64,000 nucleotides of DNA from Pantoea eucrina (GCF_001691555.1 NZ_MAYN01000008.1:576617-640616), one strand, 5' to 3'; shown: positions 1 through 9,612, counted from the first letter of the stretch. The notes: a model not told the origin generated them from the sequence alone. Translations and numbers: made by a program.

Positions 1-336
1 CTTATCCTGCAGCTGCTGAAGCAGCTGGCGCGTGGCGTGACTGTCCTGCACCTGGCTCAGACGACGGTTGAGGTGCTGTTCAGCGGCCGGAAAATGGCGC
101 GACTGAAAGTCAGCATCGCTCTTCACGCCCACTTCGTGGCGTACGCCAGCCCACAGCTCAGGCGCTTTCAGGGTGCTGAGAGACATAATGCGTACAATAA
201 GCCGTTCCAGCGTAGTGCGCTGCGCCGGAGAGAGAGGCTGTTCGCCGGCCGGACCACCGGGGCGAGCCGGGCCGGAAGCACCGGTAAGCGCAGAACGATC
301 GCCCGCGGGCACACCGGGACCGCTGAGAGGTTGCAT
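1..336 (-). CDS. flk: Flagellar regulator Flk, N-terminal part (runs off window)
   Basis: The minus strand is open from an ATG at 336 to the window edge (112 codons), and an AAGGA sits just upstream of that ATG. The product begins MQPLSGPG, has a Gly/Pro-rich stretch, then LSPAQRTTLERL, APELWAGVRHEVG and SRHFPAAEQHL. These match what I recall of E. coli Flk, an inner-membrane protein that couples flagellar ring assembly to the hook-filament secretion switch. The C-terminal membrane anchor lies outside the window. In E. coli flk is next to pdxB; here the tct islet separates them. The identification is from memory of the family, and the frame is seen directly. Confidence 0.8.
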   Translation of the reverse strand, partial: MQPLSGPGVPAGDRSALTGASGPARPGGPAGEQPLSPAQRTTLERLIVRIMSLSTLKAPELWAGVRHEVGVKSDADFQSRHFPAAEQHLNRRLSQVQDSHATRQLLQQLQDK

Positions 337-402
337 GGCGGAATCCTTGAAAAACGAGTCAGATCCGGGTGCGCCGGAAAAAGAGGCGCATATGATAGCA
401 AA

Positions 403-427
403 AGCCCCCGGGAAATCCACGGGGGCT
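403..427 (-). terminator. Rho-independent terminator after tctA
   Basis: An 8-bp G/C-rich stem (403-410 with 420-427) with a 9-nt loop is followed, on the minus strand, by TTTT. It lies about 30 nt past the tctA stop and just before flk, so it would end the tctCBA transcript. Confidence 0.75.
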
Positions 428-455
428 GATATCAGAAAAGCAATAACATCCGGAT

Positions 456-1964
456 TTATTCTGCTTCCGCCGCTCTGAAGCGGCTGCGCCGCCAGCGTTT
501 CCAGACGAATGGCACAACCAGCACCGCGATGGCCAGCACCAGCAGCACTTTGCAGATCAGGCTCTCCCACAAAATCGGCAGATTACCGTTACTGATCGAG
601 AGCGCACGACGCAGGTTCTGCTCCAGCATTTCACCCAGTACAAAGCCGAGGATCAGCGGCGACATCGGGAAATCCATCTTGCGCAGGATATAGCCGAAGA
701 TGCCCAGTCCCACCATCAGCAGCAGGTCAAACGTGGTGCTGTGTACCGCATACACGCCGACGGCGGAAATAGCAGCGATAGTTGGCACCAGAAACCAGAG
801 TGGAATGGTCAGCATGCGGGCAAAGATATTGATCATCGGGATATTCATGATCAGCAGCATCACGTTGCCGATCAGCAGTGCGGCAATCAGGCCCCAGACA
901 ATGTCAGGCTGTTCGATAAACATCGCCGGGCCTGGCGTGATGTTATAGAGCGTCAGCGCGCCCACCATCACCGCCGTGGTGCCGGAACCCGGAATGCCCA
1001 GCGTCAGCATCGGAATAAATGAGCCACACGCCGAGGCATTATTTGCTGCTTCCGGTGCTGCCACGCCGCGAATATCCCCCTTGCCGAACTGGTCACTGCC
1101 GCTGATCTTCTTCTCCGTCATATAGGCGATAGCGCTGGCGATAGTGGCACCCGCACCCGGCAGCACGCCAACGAAAAAGCCCAGAAAGGAGGAGCGCAGC
1201 GTGGCGCCGGTTGCCTGGGCCGCTTCTTTCATATTGAACATCATGCGGCCGCTGGCGCGTGCGACTTTCTTGCCCCCGCTGGTGGACTCCAGCATCAGCA
1301 GAATTTCGCTGACCGAGAACAGGCCAATCACCACCACCACAAACTGAATGCCGTCGGAAAGGTGAATGCTGTCGAAGGTAAAACGATAAACACCGGTATT
1401 CGCATCGACGCCCACGGTAGCCATACTCAGACCGATCAGGGCGGCCAGGAACGATTTCAGCGGGTTGTGGCTCATCATGCTGCCGAGGCAGGCGATGGCA
1501 AACACCATCAGGGCAAAATATTCCGCCGGACCAAATGCCAGCGACCAGTTTGCCAGAATCGGGGCAAACAGAATGATGCCGAGAATCGCGATGGTGGAGC
1601 CGACAAACGAGCTGACGGCGGAGATAGAGAGCGCTACGCCCGCTTTACCCTGCTGCGCCATCGGATAGCCATCCAGTGCGGTCATGATAGCACCTGCGTC
1701 ACCCGGCACATTCAGCAGAATTGAAGAGATACGTCCGCCATATTCACAGCCGATATAGACAGTAGCCAGCAGGATCAGCGCTGATTCAGCCGGCAGGTGC
1801 AGAGCAAACGCCAGCGGCATCAGGATCGCCACGCCGTTAATCGGGCCCAGCCCCGGCAGTAAGCCGACAATGGTGCCGATAAAGCAGCCGATCAGGGCGA
1901 TCATCAGGTTCTCCGGCGTCATAGCGACGGCGAAGCCCTGCATCAGAAAAGACCAGGTATCCAT
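456..1964 (-). CDS. tctA: Tripartite tricarboxylate transporter, large permease TctA
   Basis: The 502-residue, strongly hydrophobic protein has the glycine-rich conserved start of the TctA family ([20 protein letters not shown] at about 34-53). A second Gly/Pro-rich repeat lies near 265-340, including [16 protein letters not shown] and [16 protein letters not shown], and about 11-12 membrane spans are expected. The length fits the family (about 500). It forms the proton- or sodium-coupled membrane channel for citrate-like tricarboxylates with TctB and the binding protein TctC. It is the last gene of tctCBA, 12 nt after tctB, and a terminator follows. The exact substrate cannot be read from sequence; other TTT systems carry different carboxylates. 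Confidence 0.93.
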   Translation of the reverse strand: MDTWSFLMQGFAVAMTPENLMIALIGCFIGTIVGLLPGLGPINGVAILMPLAFALHLPAESALILLATVYIGCEYGGRISSILLNVPGDAGAIMTALDGYPMAQQGKAGVALSISAVSSFVGSTIAILGIILFAPILANWSLAFGPAEYFALMVFAIACLGSMMSHNPLKSFLAALIGLSMATVGVDANTGVYRFTFDSIHLSDGIQFVVVVIGLFSVSEILLMLESTSGGKKVARASGRMMFNMKEAAQATGATLRSSFLGFFVGVLPGAGATIASAIAYMTEKKISGSDQFGKGDIRGVAAPEAANNASACGSFIPMLTLGIPGSGTTAVMVGALTLYNITPGPAMFIEQPDIVWGLIAALLIGNVMLLIMNIPMINIFARMLTIPLWFLVPTIAAISAVGVYAVHSTTFDLLLMVGLGIFGYILRKMDFPMSPLILGFVLGEMLEQNLRRALSISNGNLPILWESLICKVLLVLAIAVLVVPFVWKRWRRSRFRAAEAE

Positions 1965-1976
1965 TATTGACTCCTG

Positions 1977-2408
1977 TTAACTCAGCCAGCTGCCCATCGG
2001 CAGCGTTACGTCAAGCAGCCGGTCGAAGGCGTAAAACAGCGCCACGCCCATCACCACGCCAGAGATCGCCGCCGCCCACCAGCGCGCACCAAACAGCAGG
2101 CCGATACCAAAGGTCAGCAGGGTCGTGCAGAGCGGAAAGCCCAGATGTTCGAACTGCCAGCCATACGCCATCAGCAGAATGCACAGGACAATCAGTTTTT
2201 TAAACGTGGTGGCTGAGGGCCACTGTATGACATCAGGCTTGCGCAGCAGCATCATGACGGCGCAGATCGCCATCAGCCCGAGCAGCAGCAGCGGGAAAGG
2301 GCGCGGACCGACCGGCTCATAGCTATATTCACTCTGGATCTGCCAGCCGATAAACAGGCCGGCAATACAGAGCGCCAGCCAGATGGCGGCAAAAATACGA
2401 TCGCTCAT
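1977..2408 (-). CDS. tctB: Tripartite tricarboxylate transporter, small subunit TctB
   Basis: A 143-residue protein with four predicted hydrophobic segments (about 7-24, 37-54, 72-90 and 105-130). Size and position between a TctC-type binding protein and a TctA-type permease identify it as the small membrane subunit. This family is poorly conserved, so the call rests mainly on context. It starts at an ATG at 2408, 11 nt after tctC ends, in a tightly packed operon. TctB is thought to assist the large permease; its exact role is not visible from sequence. Confidence 0.88.
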   Translation of the reverse strand: MSDRIFAAIWLALCIAGLFIGWQIQSEYSYEPVGPRPFPLLLLGLMAICAVMMLLRKPDVIQWPSATTFKKLIVLCILLMAYGWQFEHLGFPLCTTLLTFGIGLLFGARWWAAAISGVVMGVALFYAFDRLLDVTLPMGSWLS

Positions 2409-2419
2409 TATCGCCTCCG

Positions 2420-3397
2420 CTATTTCGCCAGCCCGAACGATTTCGCTTTTTCACGATAGTCAGCGACCTGTTTTTTCACGTAAGCATCCAGCTCGCTGCC
2501 AAACATGTTGAATTCAAACAGGCCACGCGCGTCGCGCTGCTGCTGAAACTCTTTGGTGGCAACCAGTTTTTTAAACGAATCTTCCCACCACTGGTACTCC
2601 GCATCGCTGACTTTAGGACCCAGGTAATAACCCCGGATCACCGGCCATTCAACGTTAAAGCCCTGCTCTTTAGCGGTGGGGATATCGGCCAGATTTCCCG
2701 GCAGACGTTTGTCGCTCATCACCGCCAGCACGCGCATTTTGCCGCCCTGCAGGTGTGGCACCATTTCACTCATATCACCGGACACCACCTGAATATGGTT
2801 GCCAAGCAGCGCGGTCACCGGCTCGCCGCCACCTTCAAAGGCGACATAGCGCATTTTGCGCGGATCGATACCGGCTTCACGCGCCAGCAGCGCGGTTTTC
2901 ATCCAGTCCTGACTGCCGATGGAGGCGCCGGCGCCTACGACGACTTTATTAGGATCGTTTTTCATCGCCTCCATCAGCTCGCCCAGCGTTTTCCACGGTG
3001 CGTCGGCGCGTACCGCCACCATGCCGTAGTCAGTGCCGACGGCGGCCAGCCACTTCACGTCGTCCACGGAATAGCGGCCAAATTTGCCCTGTGACAGATT
3101 AAGCAGCGACCCGCCGGAGAAGGCTACCAGCGTACCCGCTTCGGCCGGGCGCTGCGCAATGATGGCGTTATAGGCCACTGCGCCGACGCCGCCTGGCATG
3201 TAGGTTACGCGCATGGGCGAGGTGAGCTGGCCGGTCTCCTGCATGGAGACCTGGATCAGCTTACAGGTCAGGTCAAAGCCGCCGCCGGGTTTGGCCGGGG
3301 CGATACACTCGGTGCGCTGTGGTACCTCTGCCAGCGCAGAGGTTACTGAAAAAGCCAGCAGGGATGAGGCGAGGACGAGAAGGCCTGTTTTTTTCAT
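2420..3397 (-). CDS. tctC: Periplasmic tricarboxylate-binding protein TctC
   Basis: A 325-residue protein with a signal peptide: MKK, a hydrophobic core, and a likely cleavage after SALA near residue 23. The mature part has the Bug/TctC features: a cysteine pair near its start (TEC...LTC), MPGGVGAVAYN near 68-78, and VVVGAGASIGSQDWM near 152-166. It captures the carboxylate in the periplasm and delivers it to TctAB; in Salmonella TctC binds citrate and tricarballylate. It is the first gene of tctCBA and diverges from tctDE. A related binding protein for another organic acid cannot be excluded. Confidence 0.92.
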   Translation of the reverse strand: MKKTGLLVLASSLLAFSVTSALAEVPQRTECIAPAKPGGGFDLTCKLIQVSMQETGQLTSPMRVTYMPGGVGAVAYNAIIAQRPAEAGTLVAFSGGSLLNLSQGKFGRYSVDDVKWLAAVGTDYGMVAVRADAPWKTLGELMEAMKNDPNKVVVGAGASIGSQDWMKTALLAREAGIDPRKMRYVAFEGGGEPVTALLGNHIQVVSGDMSEMVPHLQGGKMRVLAVMSDKRLPGNLADIPTAKEQGFNVEWPVIRGYYLGPKVSDAEYQWWEDSFKKLVATKEFQQQRDARGLFEFNMFGSELDAYVKKQVADYREKAKSFGLAK

Positions 3398-3433
3398 GGT
3401 TCGCTCCAGTCATTCTTCCAGATTGTGATTGCT

Positions 3434-3472
3434 ACCGAACATTTTCGGTTGCTGAATTGTTAAAGGAGCAAC
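3434..3472. promoter_or_regulatory. Dyads in the tctC/tctD divergent promoter region
   Basis: The spacer between divergent tctC and tctD holds a perfect dyad (ACCGAA, 4-nt gap, TTCGGT; 3434-3449). An overlapping second pair lies at 3448-3453 (GTTGCT) and 3467-3472 (AGCAAC). Being placed between the transporter and its regulators, they could bind phosphorylated TctD. That role is inference. Confidence 0.35.
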
Positions 3473-3517
3473 CTTTCATTTACCTTTCAGCTATCAGCAA
3501 AAATGACAGGATGTGAT

Positions 3518-4189
3518 ATGCGTCTCTTACTGGTGGAAGACACCACTGAACTGGCCTCATGGCTGCAAAAGGCGCTCACGCAAAAAGGGTTTGCTGTCGA
3601 CTGGGTCGCGGACGGGCTGGCCGCCGATCATATATTGCAAAGTGAGGACTACGCGCTGGTGGTGCTGGATGTGTCACTGCCACGGCTGGATGGCCTGGCA
3701 GTACTGGCCCGGCTGCGCAAACGCGGACAGAACGTGCCGGTGCTGCTGCTGACGGCACAAAGTACGCTGGCGCAGCGGGTACAGGGCTTAAACGGCGGCG
3801 CCGACGACTACCTGACCAAGCCGTTTGAGCTGGATGAGCTGGATGCGCGGCTGCGCGCGCTGCTGCGCCGCAGCCACGGGCAGACGGCGCAGACGCAGCG
3901 GCTCGGACAGCTGGAACGCGACAGCGAAGGTTACTTTCTGCTGAACCAGAAGCCGCTGTCGCTGACGCCGCGCGAATCGAGCGTGCTCTCGACGCTGATG
4001 CAGCGGCCGGGGCGACCGGTATCGCGTCAGCACCTCTATGAGCAGACGTTTACCCTGGCCGATGACGCCAGCCCGGAGAGCATTGAGCTTTATGTGCATC
4101 GGGTGCGCAAAAAGCTCTCCGGCAGCGATGTGGTGATTGTGACCCTGCGCGGGCTCGGCTACAGCCTGGAGCAGCAGCCGTGCGACTGA
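3518..4189 (+). CDS. tctD: Response regulator TctD (OmpR family)
   Basis: A 223-residue OmpR-type regulator. The receiver domain (1-115) shows the acidic pair E7-D8, the phosphoacceptor D51 in VVLDVSLPRLDG, and the conserved lysine in LTKPF. The C-terminal winged helix (about 125-220) carries LTPRESSVLSTLM and YVHRVRKKL. The ATG at 3518 is chosen over an in-frame ATG at 3503 because AGGA sits 8 nt before it. The gene overlaps tctE by 10 nt (4 nt if tctE uses its second start) and diverges from tctCBA. By analogy with Salmonella it activates the transporter when its substrate is sensed. Confidence 0.9.
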   Translation: MRLLLVEDTTELASWLQKALTQKGFAVDWVADGLAADHILQSEDYALVVLDVSLPRLDGLAVLARLRKRGQNVPVLLLTAQSTLAQRVQGLNGGADDYLTKPFELDELDARLRALLRRSHGQTAQTQRLGQLERDSEGYFLLNQKPLSLTPRESSVLSTLMQRPGRPVSRQHLYEQTFTLADDASPESIELYVHRVRKKLSGSDVVIVTLRGLGYSLEQQPCD

Positions 4190-5556
4190 TGCACTCGCTG
4201 CGCGGTGAACTGCTGCTGTGGCTGGGCGTACCGCTGCTGCTGCTGTGGGCGCTCTCGGTCTATACCCATTATCAGAGCGCGCTGCAGGCAGCAAACCAGG
4301 CCTACGACCGTTCACTGCTGGCGTCAGCCCGTACCGTGGCGGAAAGGCTGGTGGTACGTCAGCGCCATCTGGAGGTTGATGTGCCCTGGGTAGTGCTGGA
4401 CAGTTTTGAGCGTAATATGAACGACCAGCTCTTCTATCAGGTTATTTCCCCGCAGGGAAATACGCTCTCCGGCTATCCCGATCTGCCGCTGCTGCCGCGT
4501 AACGCGCCGCTCTCTGATGCATACCCGGCGCTGGTGCATTTTTATGATGCGCATTACCGCAGGCAGCCGATTCGGGTGGCGGCGCTATGGCAGCCGGTGA
4601 ATGAAGAGGGGGTAGAAGGCATGGCGCTGGTGCTGGTGGCGGAAACGCTGAACTCCCGGCACGCCTTTGCCGACAGCCTGCTGCGTACGGCGCTGATCAG
4701 CCAGAGTTTCCTGGTGCTGATCACGCTGCTGCTGGCGGGGATGCTGCTGCGCCGGGTGCTGCGGCCGCTGCGCCGGCTGTCGCGGATTATGCTGCGCCGT
4801 GCGCCAGGGGAGCTGACGCCCTTGCCGTCGCTGGTGCCCTGGTCAGAGCTGCAGCCGCTGATTGTGGCATTTAACCGGCATCTGGAGCGGCTGCGCGGGC
4901 TGCTGGCGCGGCAGGAGCGCTTCAGCGCCGATGTGTCGCACCAGCTGCGTACGCCGCTGACCATTCTGAAAACCCAGGTCAGCGTGGCGCTCAGCAGTGA
5001 CGATCCGCAGCAGTGGCGTGAGAGCCTGCAGGGCATGCGCCACACGCTGAACGATACCGTAGAGCTGACTGACCGGCTGTTGCAGCTGGCGCAGATCAAG
5101 GCGCGCCACGGCGAAGATAAACCCTTTACCCGCGTTGATCTCAGTCAGATTGTGCAGCAGGCGTGCCTGAGCGGCTATACCGCCGCGCGGCACAAGCAGA
5201 TTGATTTAGGTTTCGAGGGCGAAGAGGCGTGTCGCGTACAGGGAGACGCACTGCTGCTGGCTGAACTGTGCGCCAACCTGCTGGATAATGCGATTAAATA
5301 TACGCCGGCGCAGGGAACGGTAACGGCGCGGCTGCAGGGGCATCAGCTGGAGATTGAAGACAGCGGCCCCGGTATAGACGCTGCGCAGCAGCAGCAGGCG
5401 CTCCAGCCGTTTGCACGTCTCGATCCCAGCGGGCAGCCTGGTGCGGGTATCGGGCTGGCGCTGGTAAAAGATATCTGCGCCTGGCACGGCGCGCGGCTGC
5501 GTCTCGATCGCAGCCCGCAGCTGGGCGGACTGCGGGTCACCGTCAGCTTTCCCTGA
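4180..5556 (+). CDS. tctE: Sensor histidine kinase TctE
   Basis: A 458-residue membrane kinase with two membrane spans (about 10-28 and 170-188) around a periplasmic sensing segment. The histidine box SADVSHQLRTPLTIL has the phosphorylated His near residue 254. The ATPase domain shows LLDNAIKYTP, EDSGPGID and GAGIGLALVKD. The start is a GTG at 4180 inside the tctD end, with an in-frame ATG three codons on. It should phosphorylate TctD in response to extracytoplasmic tricarboxylate. The 3' end overlaps the convergent EamA gene by 14 bp, so no terminator fits between them. Confidence 0.9.
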   Translation: MRLMHSLRGELLLWLGVPLLLLWALSVYTHYQSALQAANQAYDRSLLASARTVAERLVVRQRHLEVDVPWVVLDSFERNMNDQLFYQVISPQGNTLSGYPDLPLLPRNAPLSDAYPALVHFYDAHYRRQPIRVAALWQPVNEEGVEGMALVLVAETLNSRHAFADSLLRTALISQSFLVLITLLLAGMLLRRVLRPLRRLSRIMLRRAPGELTPLPSLVPWSELQPLIVAFNRHLERLRGLLARQERFSADVSHQLRTPLTILKTQVSVALSSDDPQQWRESLQGMRHTLNDTVELTDRLLQLAQIKARHGEDKPFTRVDLSQIVQQACLSGYTAARHKQIDLGFEGEEACRVQGDALLLAELCANLLDNAIKYTPAQGTVTARLQGHQLEIEDSGPGIDAAQQQQALQPFARLDPSGQPGAGIGLALVKDICAWHGARLRLDRSPQLGGLRVTVSFP

Positions 5557-6433
5557 TGGCCGGCTGGCGCAGCGGCGTCTTCAGCCGCTGCGCCAGGATC
5601 ACGCCGGTAAGCGTAATACCGCCGCCAATCCAGTGATAGCTGTGCAGCTGCTCATGCAGAAACAGCACCGCAATAAGCGCTGTAAATACCGGCACCACGT
5701 TCATAAAGATACTGGTGGTACTGGCACCCAGCCGCTGCACGCCAAGGATCCACAAAAAGGGCGCCACGATCGAGGCAAACAGCCCGGCAAACAGCACCAG
5801 CGGCAGGTTCTGCTGCGTCAGCGCGACCTCCGGCGCGAGCAGAAAGCCCGGCAGCAGCAGCACAACACCGAAGAAAATCTGCACATAGAGGCTTTGCCAG
5901 GTGGGGAGCGGGATCGCCCAGCGTTTGGTCAGTACGCCATAGAGTGCATAAGAGGTGGAGGCCACCAGCATCATGACTTCGCCATTGCCGGGTCGCTGCG
6001 CCAGCAGCTGGGCCGGATTGCCGGCGCTGACCAGCCAGACCAGCCCGATAAACGAGAGAATCCCGCCCAGCAGAATACCGCGCGTGGGGGCCAGACGCAG
6101 CACCAGCAGGCTGAGCAGAATCGTCAGCAGCGGAATGGTGGCCCCCAGTATGCCCATCATCACCGCCGACACGCTGTGTGCCGCATAGTAGGCAAGGCTC
6201 TGGTAAAGCACCATGCCAAGCAGCCCCAGCAGCAGCAGCTGACCGAGGTGACTTTTTATTGTGCGCCGGTGCCGCCATACGCCGGGCAGGCAGAACGGGG
6301 TCAGCACCAGCAGCGCCAGCAGCCAGCGATAAAAAGAGATCGCAGCAGGATCGATAGCGTCAGCCGAGAGTTTGCTGACAATGGTGTTGATCGACCAGAT
6401 CAGCACCGCAATGAGCGGGAACAGCAGGTTCAT
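5543..6433 (-). CDS. EamA-family (DMT) transporter
   Basis: A 296-residue protein with about ten hydrophobic segments in two repeated halves, typical of EamA/RhaT drug-metabolite transporters. The first half starts LIAVLIWSINTIVSKLSADAI and holds IDPAAISFYRWLLALLVL; the second holds SIVAPFLWILGVQRLGASTTSIF. Such proteins export small metabolites or amino acids, but the substrate is not evident. The gene diverges from an AraC-type regulator 93 bp away, a layout that suggests regulation by that neighbour. It is part of the flk-pdxB islet. No specific family name is justified. Confidence 0.85.
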   Translation of the reverse strand: MNLLFPLIAVLIWSINTIVSKLSADAIDPAAISFYRWLLALLVLTPFCLPGVWRHRRTIKSHLGQLLLLGLLGMVLYQSLAYYAAHSVSAVMMGILGATIPLLTILLSLLVLRLAPTRGILLGGILSFIGLVWLVSAGNPAQLLAQRPGNGEVMMLVASTSYALYGVLTKRWAIPLPTWQSLYVQIFFGVVLLLPGFLLAPEVALTQQNLPLVLFAGLFASIVAPFLWILGVQRLGASTTSIFMNVVPVFTALIAVLFLHEQLHSYHWIGGGITLTGVILAQRLKTPLRQPAIRES

Positions 6434-6526
6434 AACAGGCTCCGTAAAAATGTGCCGCCAGCATACGTTTGACCGGTTTAAAACAGATAGTTAAAATCGG
6501 ACAAAATTTGTTAATGACCGGACAGA

Positions 6527-7300
6527 ATGACTATTCAGGTTGCCTATTGCCCGCCGGCTGACGCCCCGCGCCTTTTTATGCGTTATGAGCAGACGCATGC
6601 GCGCACCGAATATCTGCCGCATCAGCATGCGTGGGGGCAGGCAATTTTTGTCACCCGTCATGTACTGGAGCTGGATATTGAAGGGGAACGTTTGCTGGCA
6701 CCGGCCGAGATGCCGGTATGGATCCCCCCTGGCCAGCGTCACAGCAGCTATAACCACTGTCAGGCACAGTTTCGCACCCTGAATCTGGCGGCAGAACTCT
6801 GTAACGGCCTGCCGGATCGCCCCTGCCTGCTGACGGCAGATGCCATTACGCACGCCATTATGAATGAGTTTGCGCAGCGCGCGCTGGCGCAGCCGCAGAG
6901 CGAGGCGGAGTGGCGCCTGTGTGACGTGCTGCTGGATCGTCTGCGCCAGGCACCCGTGCATACCAGCTATCTGCCCGCCTCAGAGGATAAATTTCTTGCA
7001 CCGGTGCTGCGTGCGCTGGAGGCAAATCCCGGCGATAACACCACGCTGGCGCAGTGGGCGCAGCGCGTGTTTACCACCGAACGCACGCTGGCGCGGCGCT
7101 GTCAGCAGCAGCTGAAAATGTCCTTTAGCGAGTGGCGGCAGCGGCTGCGTTTCCTGCGCACGCTTACGCTGCTGGAGCAGGGCATGAGCGTACAGGCTAT
7201 CGCCCATGAACTCGGCTATAGCTCTGCCTCGGCGCTGATTGTCATGTTTCAGCAGCAGTCAGGCACCTCTCCGGAACGTTATCGCAGCCGGTTAGGCTAA
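6527..7300 (+). CDS. AraC-family transcriptional regulator with cupin domain
   Basis: A 257-residue regulator. The N-terminal half is cupin-like (HQHAWGQAIFVTRHV near 27-41, VWIPPGQRHSSYNH near 65-78). The C-terminal AraC DNA-binding domain (about 160-257) has two helix-turn-helix units: TLAQWAQRVFTTERTLARRC, then MSVQAIAHELGYSSASALIVMF with SGTSPERYR at the end. It resembles the small AraC regulators that sit next to and control an exporter gene. The EamA gene is divergent at 93 bp and is the obvious target. The inducer is unknown. Confidence 0.88.
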   Translation: MTIQVAYCPPADAPRLFMRYEQTHARTEYLPHQHAWGQAIFVTRHVLELDIEGERLLAPAEMPVWIPPGQRHSSYNHCQAQFRTLNLAAELCNGLPDRPCLLTADAITHAIMNEFAQRALAQPQSEAEWRLCDVLLDRLRQAPVHTSYLPASEDKFLAPVLRALEANPGDNTTLAQWAQRVFTTERTLARRCQQQLKMSFSEWRQRLRFLRTLTLLEQGMSVQAIAHELGYSSASALIVMFQQQSGTSPERYRSRLG

Positions 7301-7357
7301 CCGGCGGCTTTGTGGCACACTAGCCGGCGTTCATTTCCCGCAGACAGGACTTCCGCC

Positions 7358-8488
7358 GTGAAAATTCTCGTTGATGAAAACATGCCCTATGCCCGTGAAC
7401 TCTTCAGCCGTACCGGTGAGGTGGTCGCCGTACCGGGCCGTCCGCTGCCGGAAGCGGAACTGCGTGATGCCAGTGCGCTGATGGTGCGGTCAGTGACCCC
7501 GGTTAGTGCGGCGCTGCTGGCGGACACGCCGGTAAAATTTGTCGGCACCGCCACCGCGGGCACCGATCACGTGGATCAGACCTCGCTACAGGCAGCCGGC
7601 ATCGGCTTCTCTGCCGCACCAGGCTGCAACGCTATCGCCGTGGTGGAATATGTCTTCTCTGCGCTGCTGCTGCTGGCTGAACGTGACGGCTTTGCGCTGC
7701 GCGATCGCACCGTGGGCATCGTGGGCGTCGGTAACGTCGGCAGCCGTCTGCAGGCGCGACTGGAAGCCTGGGGCGTTAAAACGCTGCTGTGCGATCCGCC
7801 CCGTGCCGATCGTGGCGATACCGGGCCGTTTCATACGCTGGAAATGCTGGTGGCACAGGCGGATATCCTGACTTTTCATACGCCGCTGAATAAAGAAGGG
7901 CGCTATAAAAGCTGGCACCTGGCGGATGCGGCGCTGCTGATGGCGCTGCGGCCCGATACCATTCTGATTAACGCCTGCCGCGGTCCGGTGGTTGACAACG
8001 CTGCGCTGCTGGAAGTGCTGAAAATGCGTGGCGATCTGCGCGTGGTACTGGATGTATGGGAGCCGGAACCCGATCTCAGTCTCGATTTACTGGCGCGCGT
8101 GGATATCGCCACCGCCCATATCGCAGGCTACACGCTGGAGGGCAAAGCGCGTGGCACGACGCAGGTCTTTGAAGCCTGGAGCGCGTTTATCGGCCAGCCG
8201 CAGCAGGTGGCGCTGGAGAGTCTGCTGCCGCCGCCGGAGTTCAGCAGCATCACGCTGCACGGTGAACTCGATCAGGCAACGCTGAAACGACTGGCACACC
8301 TGGTGTATGATGTGCGCCGCGACGACGCGCCGCTGCGTAAAGCAGCAGGCCAGCCGGGCGAGTTTGACCGGCTGCGCCGGCAGTATGAAGAGCGCCGTGA
8401 GTGGTCTTCGCTGCAGGTGATCTGCGACAACGCTGCCAGCGCCAGCATGCTGAAGCAGCTGGGCTTTCGCGTCAGCCTGCAGGGGTAG
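7358..8488 (+). CDS. pdxB: Erythronate-4-phosphate dehydrogenase
   Basis: A 376-residue D-2-hydroxyacid dehydrogenase that oxidises 4-phospho-D-erythronate in the DXP-dependent pyridoxal phosphate pathway. The NAD-binding motif is [12 protein letters not shown], the catalytic His region is [17 protein letters not shown], and the family-specific C-terminal domain follows. The start is the GTG at 7358, giving [16 protein letters not shown], which aligns with the E. coli N-terminus. AGGA lies 9 nt upstream, and the open frame to 7310 is not conserved. Length matches E. coli (378). A terminator hairpin follows before usg. Confidence 0.96.
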   Translation: MKILVDENMPYARELFSRTGEVVAVPGRPLPEAELRDASALMVRSVTPVSAALLADTPVKFVGTATAGTDHVDQTSLQAAGIGFSAAPGCNAIAVVEYVFSALLLLAERDGFALRDRTVGIVGVGNVGSRLQARLEAWGVKTLLCDPPRADRGDTGPFHTLEMLVAQADILTFHTPLNKEGRYKSWHLADAALLMALRPDTILINACRGPVVDNAALLEVLKMRGDLRVVLDVWEPEPDLSLDLLARVDIATAHIAGYTLEGKARGTTQVFEAWSAFIGQPQQVALESLLPPPEFSSITLHGELDQATLKRLAHLVYDVRRDDAPLRKAAGQPGEFDRLRRQYEERREWSSLQVICDNAASASMLKQLGFRVSLQG

Positions 8489-8547
8489 CCATCCTCTCTC
8501 CCGGAATGATGCGCCACGGCGCACAGCGGGAACGAATCTGAATTATG

Positions 8548-8576
8548 AGGCGGTATCATTACCGCCTTCTGTTTTT
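8548..8576 (+). terminator. Terminator after pdxB
   Basis: An 8-bp stem (AGGCGGTA with TACCGCCT, 4-nt loop) followed by TCTGTTTTT lies between pdxB and usg. Confidence 0.65.
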
Positions 8577-8601
8577 ATGTCATTGTCTGGAGTAAACCAA
8601 C

Positions 8602-9612
8602 ATGTCTGACGGCTGGAATATTGCGCTACTGGGCGCAACAGGCGCCACAGGAAACGCTGTACTGGAACTGCTGGCGGAACGCCAGTTCCCGGTTGGTGAG
8701 ATCCATCTGCTGGCAAGCGAAAACAGCGCGGGTGAAACACTGCGTTTTGCCGGCCGTTCGGTGCGCGTACAGGATGCGGCTGAGTTCGACTGGACCCAGG
8801 CGCAGCTGGCGTTTTTCACCGCCGGTCGCGAGGCGTCAGCCCGCTACGCAGAAGAGGCGGCGAGCCAGGGATGCCTGGTGATCGACAGCAGCGATCTGTT
8901 CGCGCTGGAGCCGGATGTGCCGCTGGTGGTACCGGATGTGAACCCGCAGGTACTGGCGGACTACCGTAACCGTAATATCATCAGCGTGGCAGATGCGCTG
9001 GTAAGCCAGCTGTTATGTGCCATCAAGCCACTGGTTGAAACCGCCGGACTGAGCCGCATTCAGGTAACAAACCTGCTGTCGGTATCCAGCCAGGGCAAAG
9101 CTGCCGTGGATGGACTGGCAGGCGAGAGTGCGCGCCTGCTGAATGGCATTCCGCCTGACGAACACTATTTTGGCCGTCAGCTGGCATTTAACCTGCTGCC
9201 GCAGCAGGCGGACAGCAGCGGCAGCGTGGCAAGTGAACGTCGCGTCGTGGAGCAGGTGCGTAAAGTACTGCAGGATGAGGGACTGCCGATTGCCGTCAGC
9301 AGCGTGCAGGCGCCGGTGTTTTACGGCAATGCGCAAATCGTCTATCTGGAAAATCTGCGTCCGCTTTCTGCCGAAGAGGCGCGTGATGAACTGGCGCGTG
9401 CGGAAGATATCAGCCTGAGCGAAGAGGGGGATTACCCGACGCAGGTCGGTGATGCCTCCGGTAATGAAGTGCTGAGCATTGGCAGCCTGCGCAACGACTA
9501 CGGCATTCCGGAGCTGCTGCAGTTCTGGTCGGTGGCGGATAACGTACGCTTTGGCGGCGCGCTGATGGCAGTGAAAACGGCGGAGAAGCTGGTGCAGGAG
9601 TATTTCTACTGA
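8602..9612 (+). CDS. usg: USG-1 protein, aspartate-semialdehyde dehydrogenase-like
   Basis: A 336-residue homologue of aspartate-semialdehyde dehydrogenase, with a Rossmann start ([19 protein letters not shown]) and the C-terminal dimerisation region ([20 protein letters not shown]). Where true ASADHs have the nucleophilic Cys in an NC-x-T-type motif, this protein reads [11 protein letters not shown]. The nucleophile is therefore missing, as I recall for E. coli Usg. It is unlikely to catalyse the ASADH reaction, and its function is unknown. It overlaps truA by one base (TGATG) and is probably co-transcribed with truA and dedA. Confidence 0.92.
   Translation: MSDGWNIALLGATGATGNAVLELLAERQFPVGEIHLLASENSAGETLRFAGRSVRVQDAAEFDWTQAQLAFFTAGREASARYAEEAASQGCLVIDSSDLFALEPDVPLVVPDVNPQVLADYRNRNIISVADALVSQLLCAIKPLVETAGLSRIQVTNLLSVSSQGKAAVDGLAGESARLLNGIPPDEHYFGRQLAFNLLPQQADSSGSVASERRVVEQVRKVLQDEGLPIAVSSVQAPVFYGNAQIVYLENLRPLSAEEARDELARAEDISLSEEGDYPTQVGDASGNEVLSIGSLRNDYGIPELLQFWSVADNVRFGGALMAVKTAEKLVQEYFY

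Noticed and set aside
37..429. 130-codon plus-strand frame at the window start
   Set aside because: The minus-strand frame here is flk, with a ribosome site and recognisable motifs; the plus frame is low-complexity Arg-rich.
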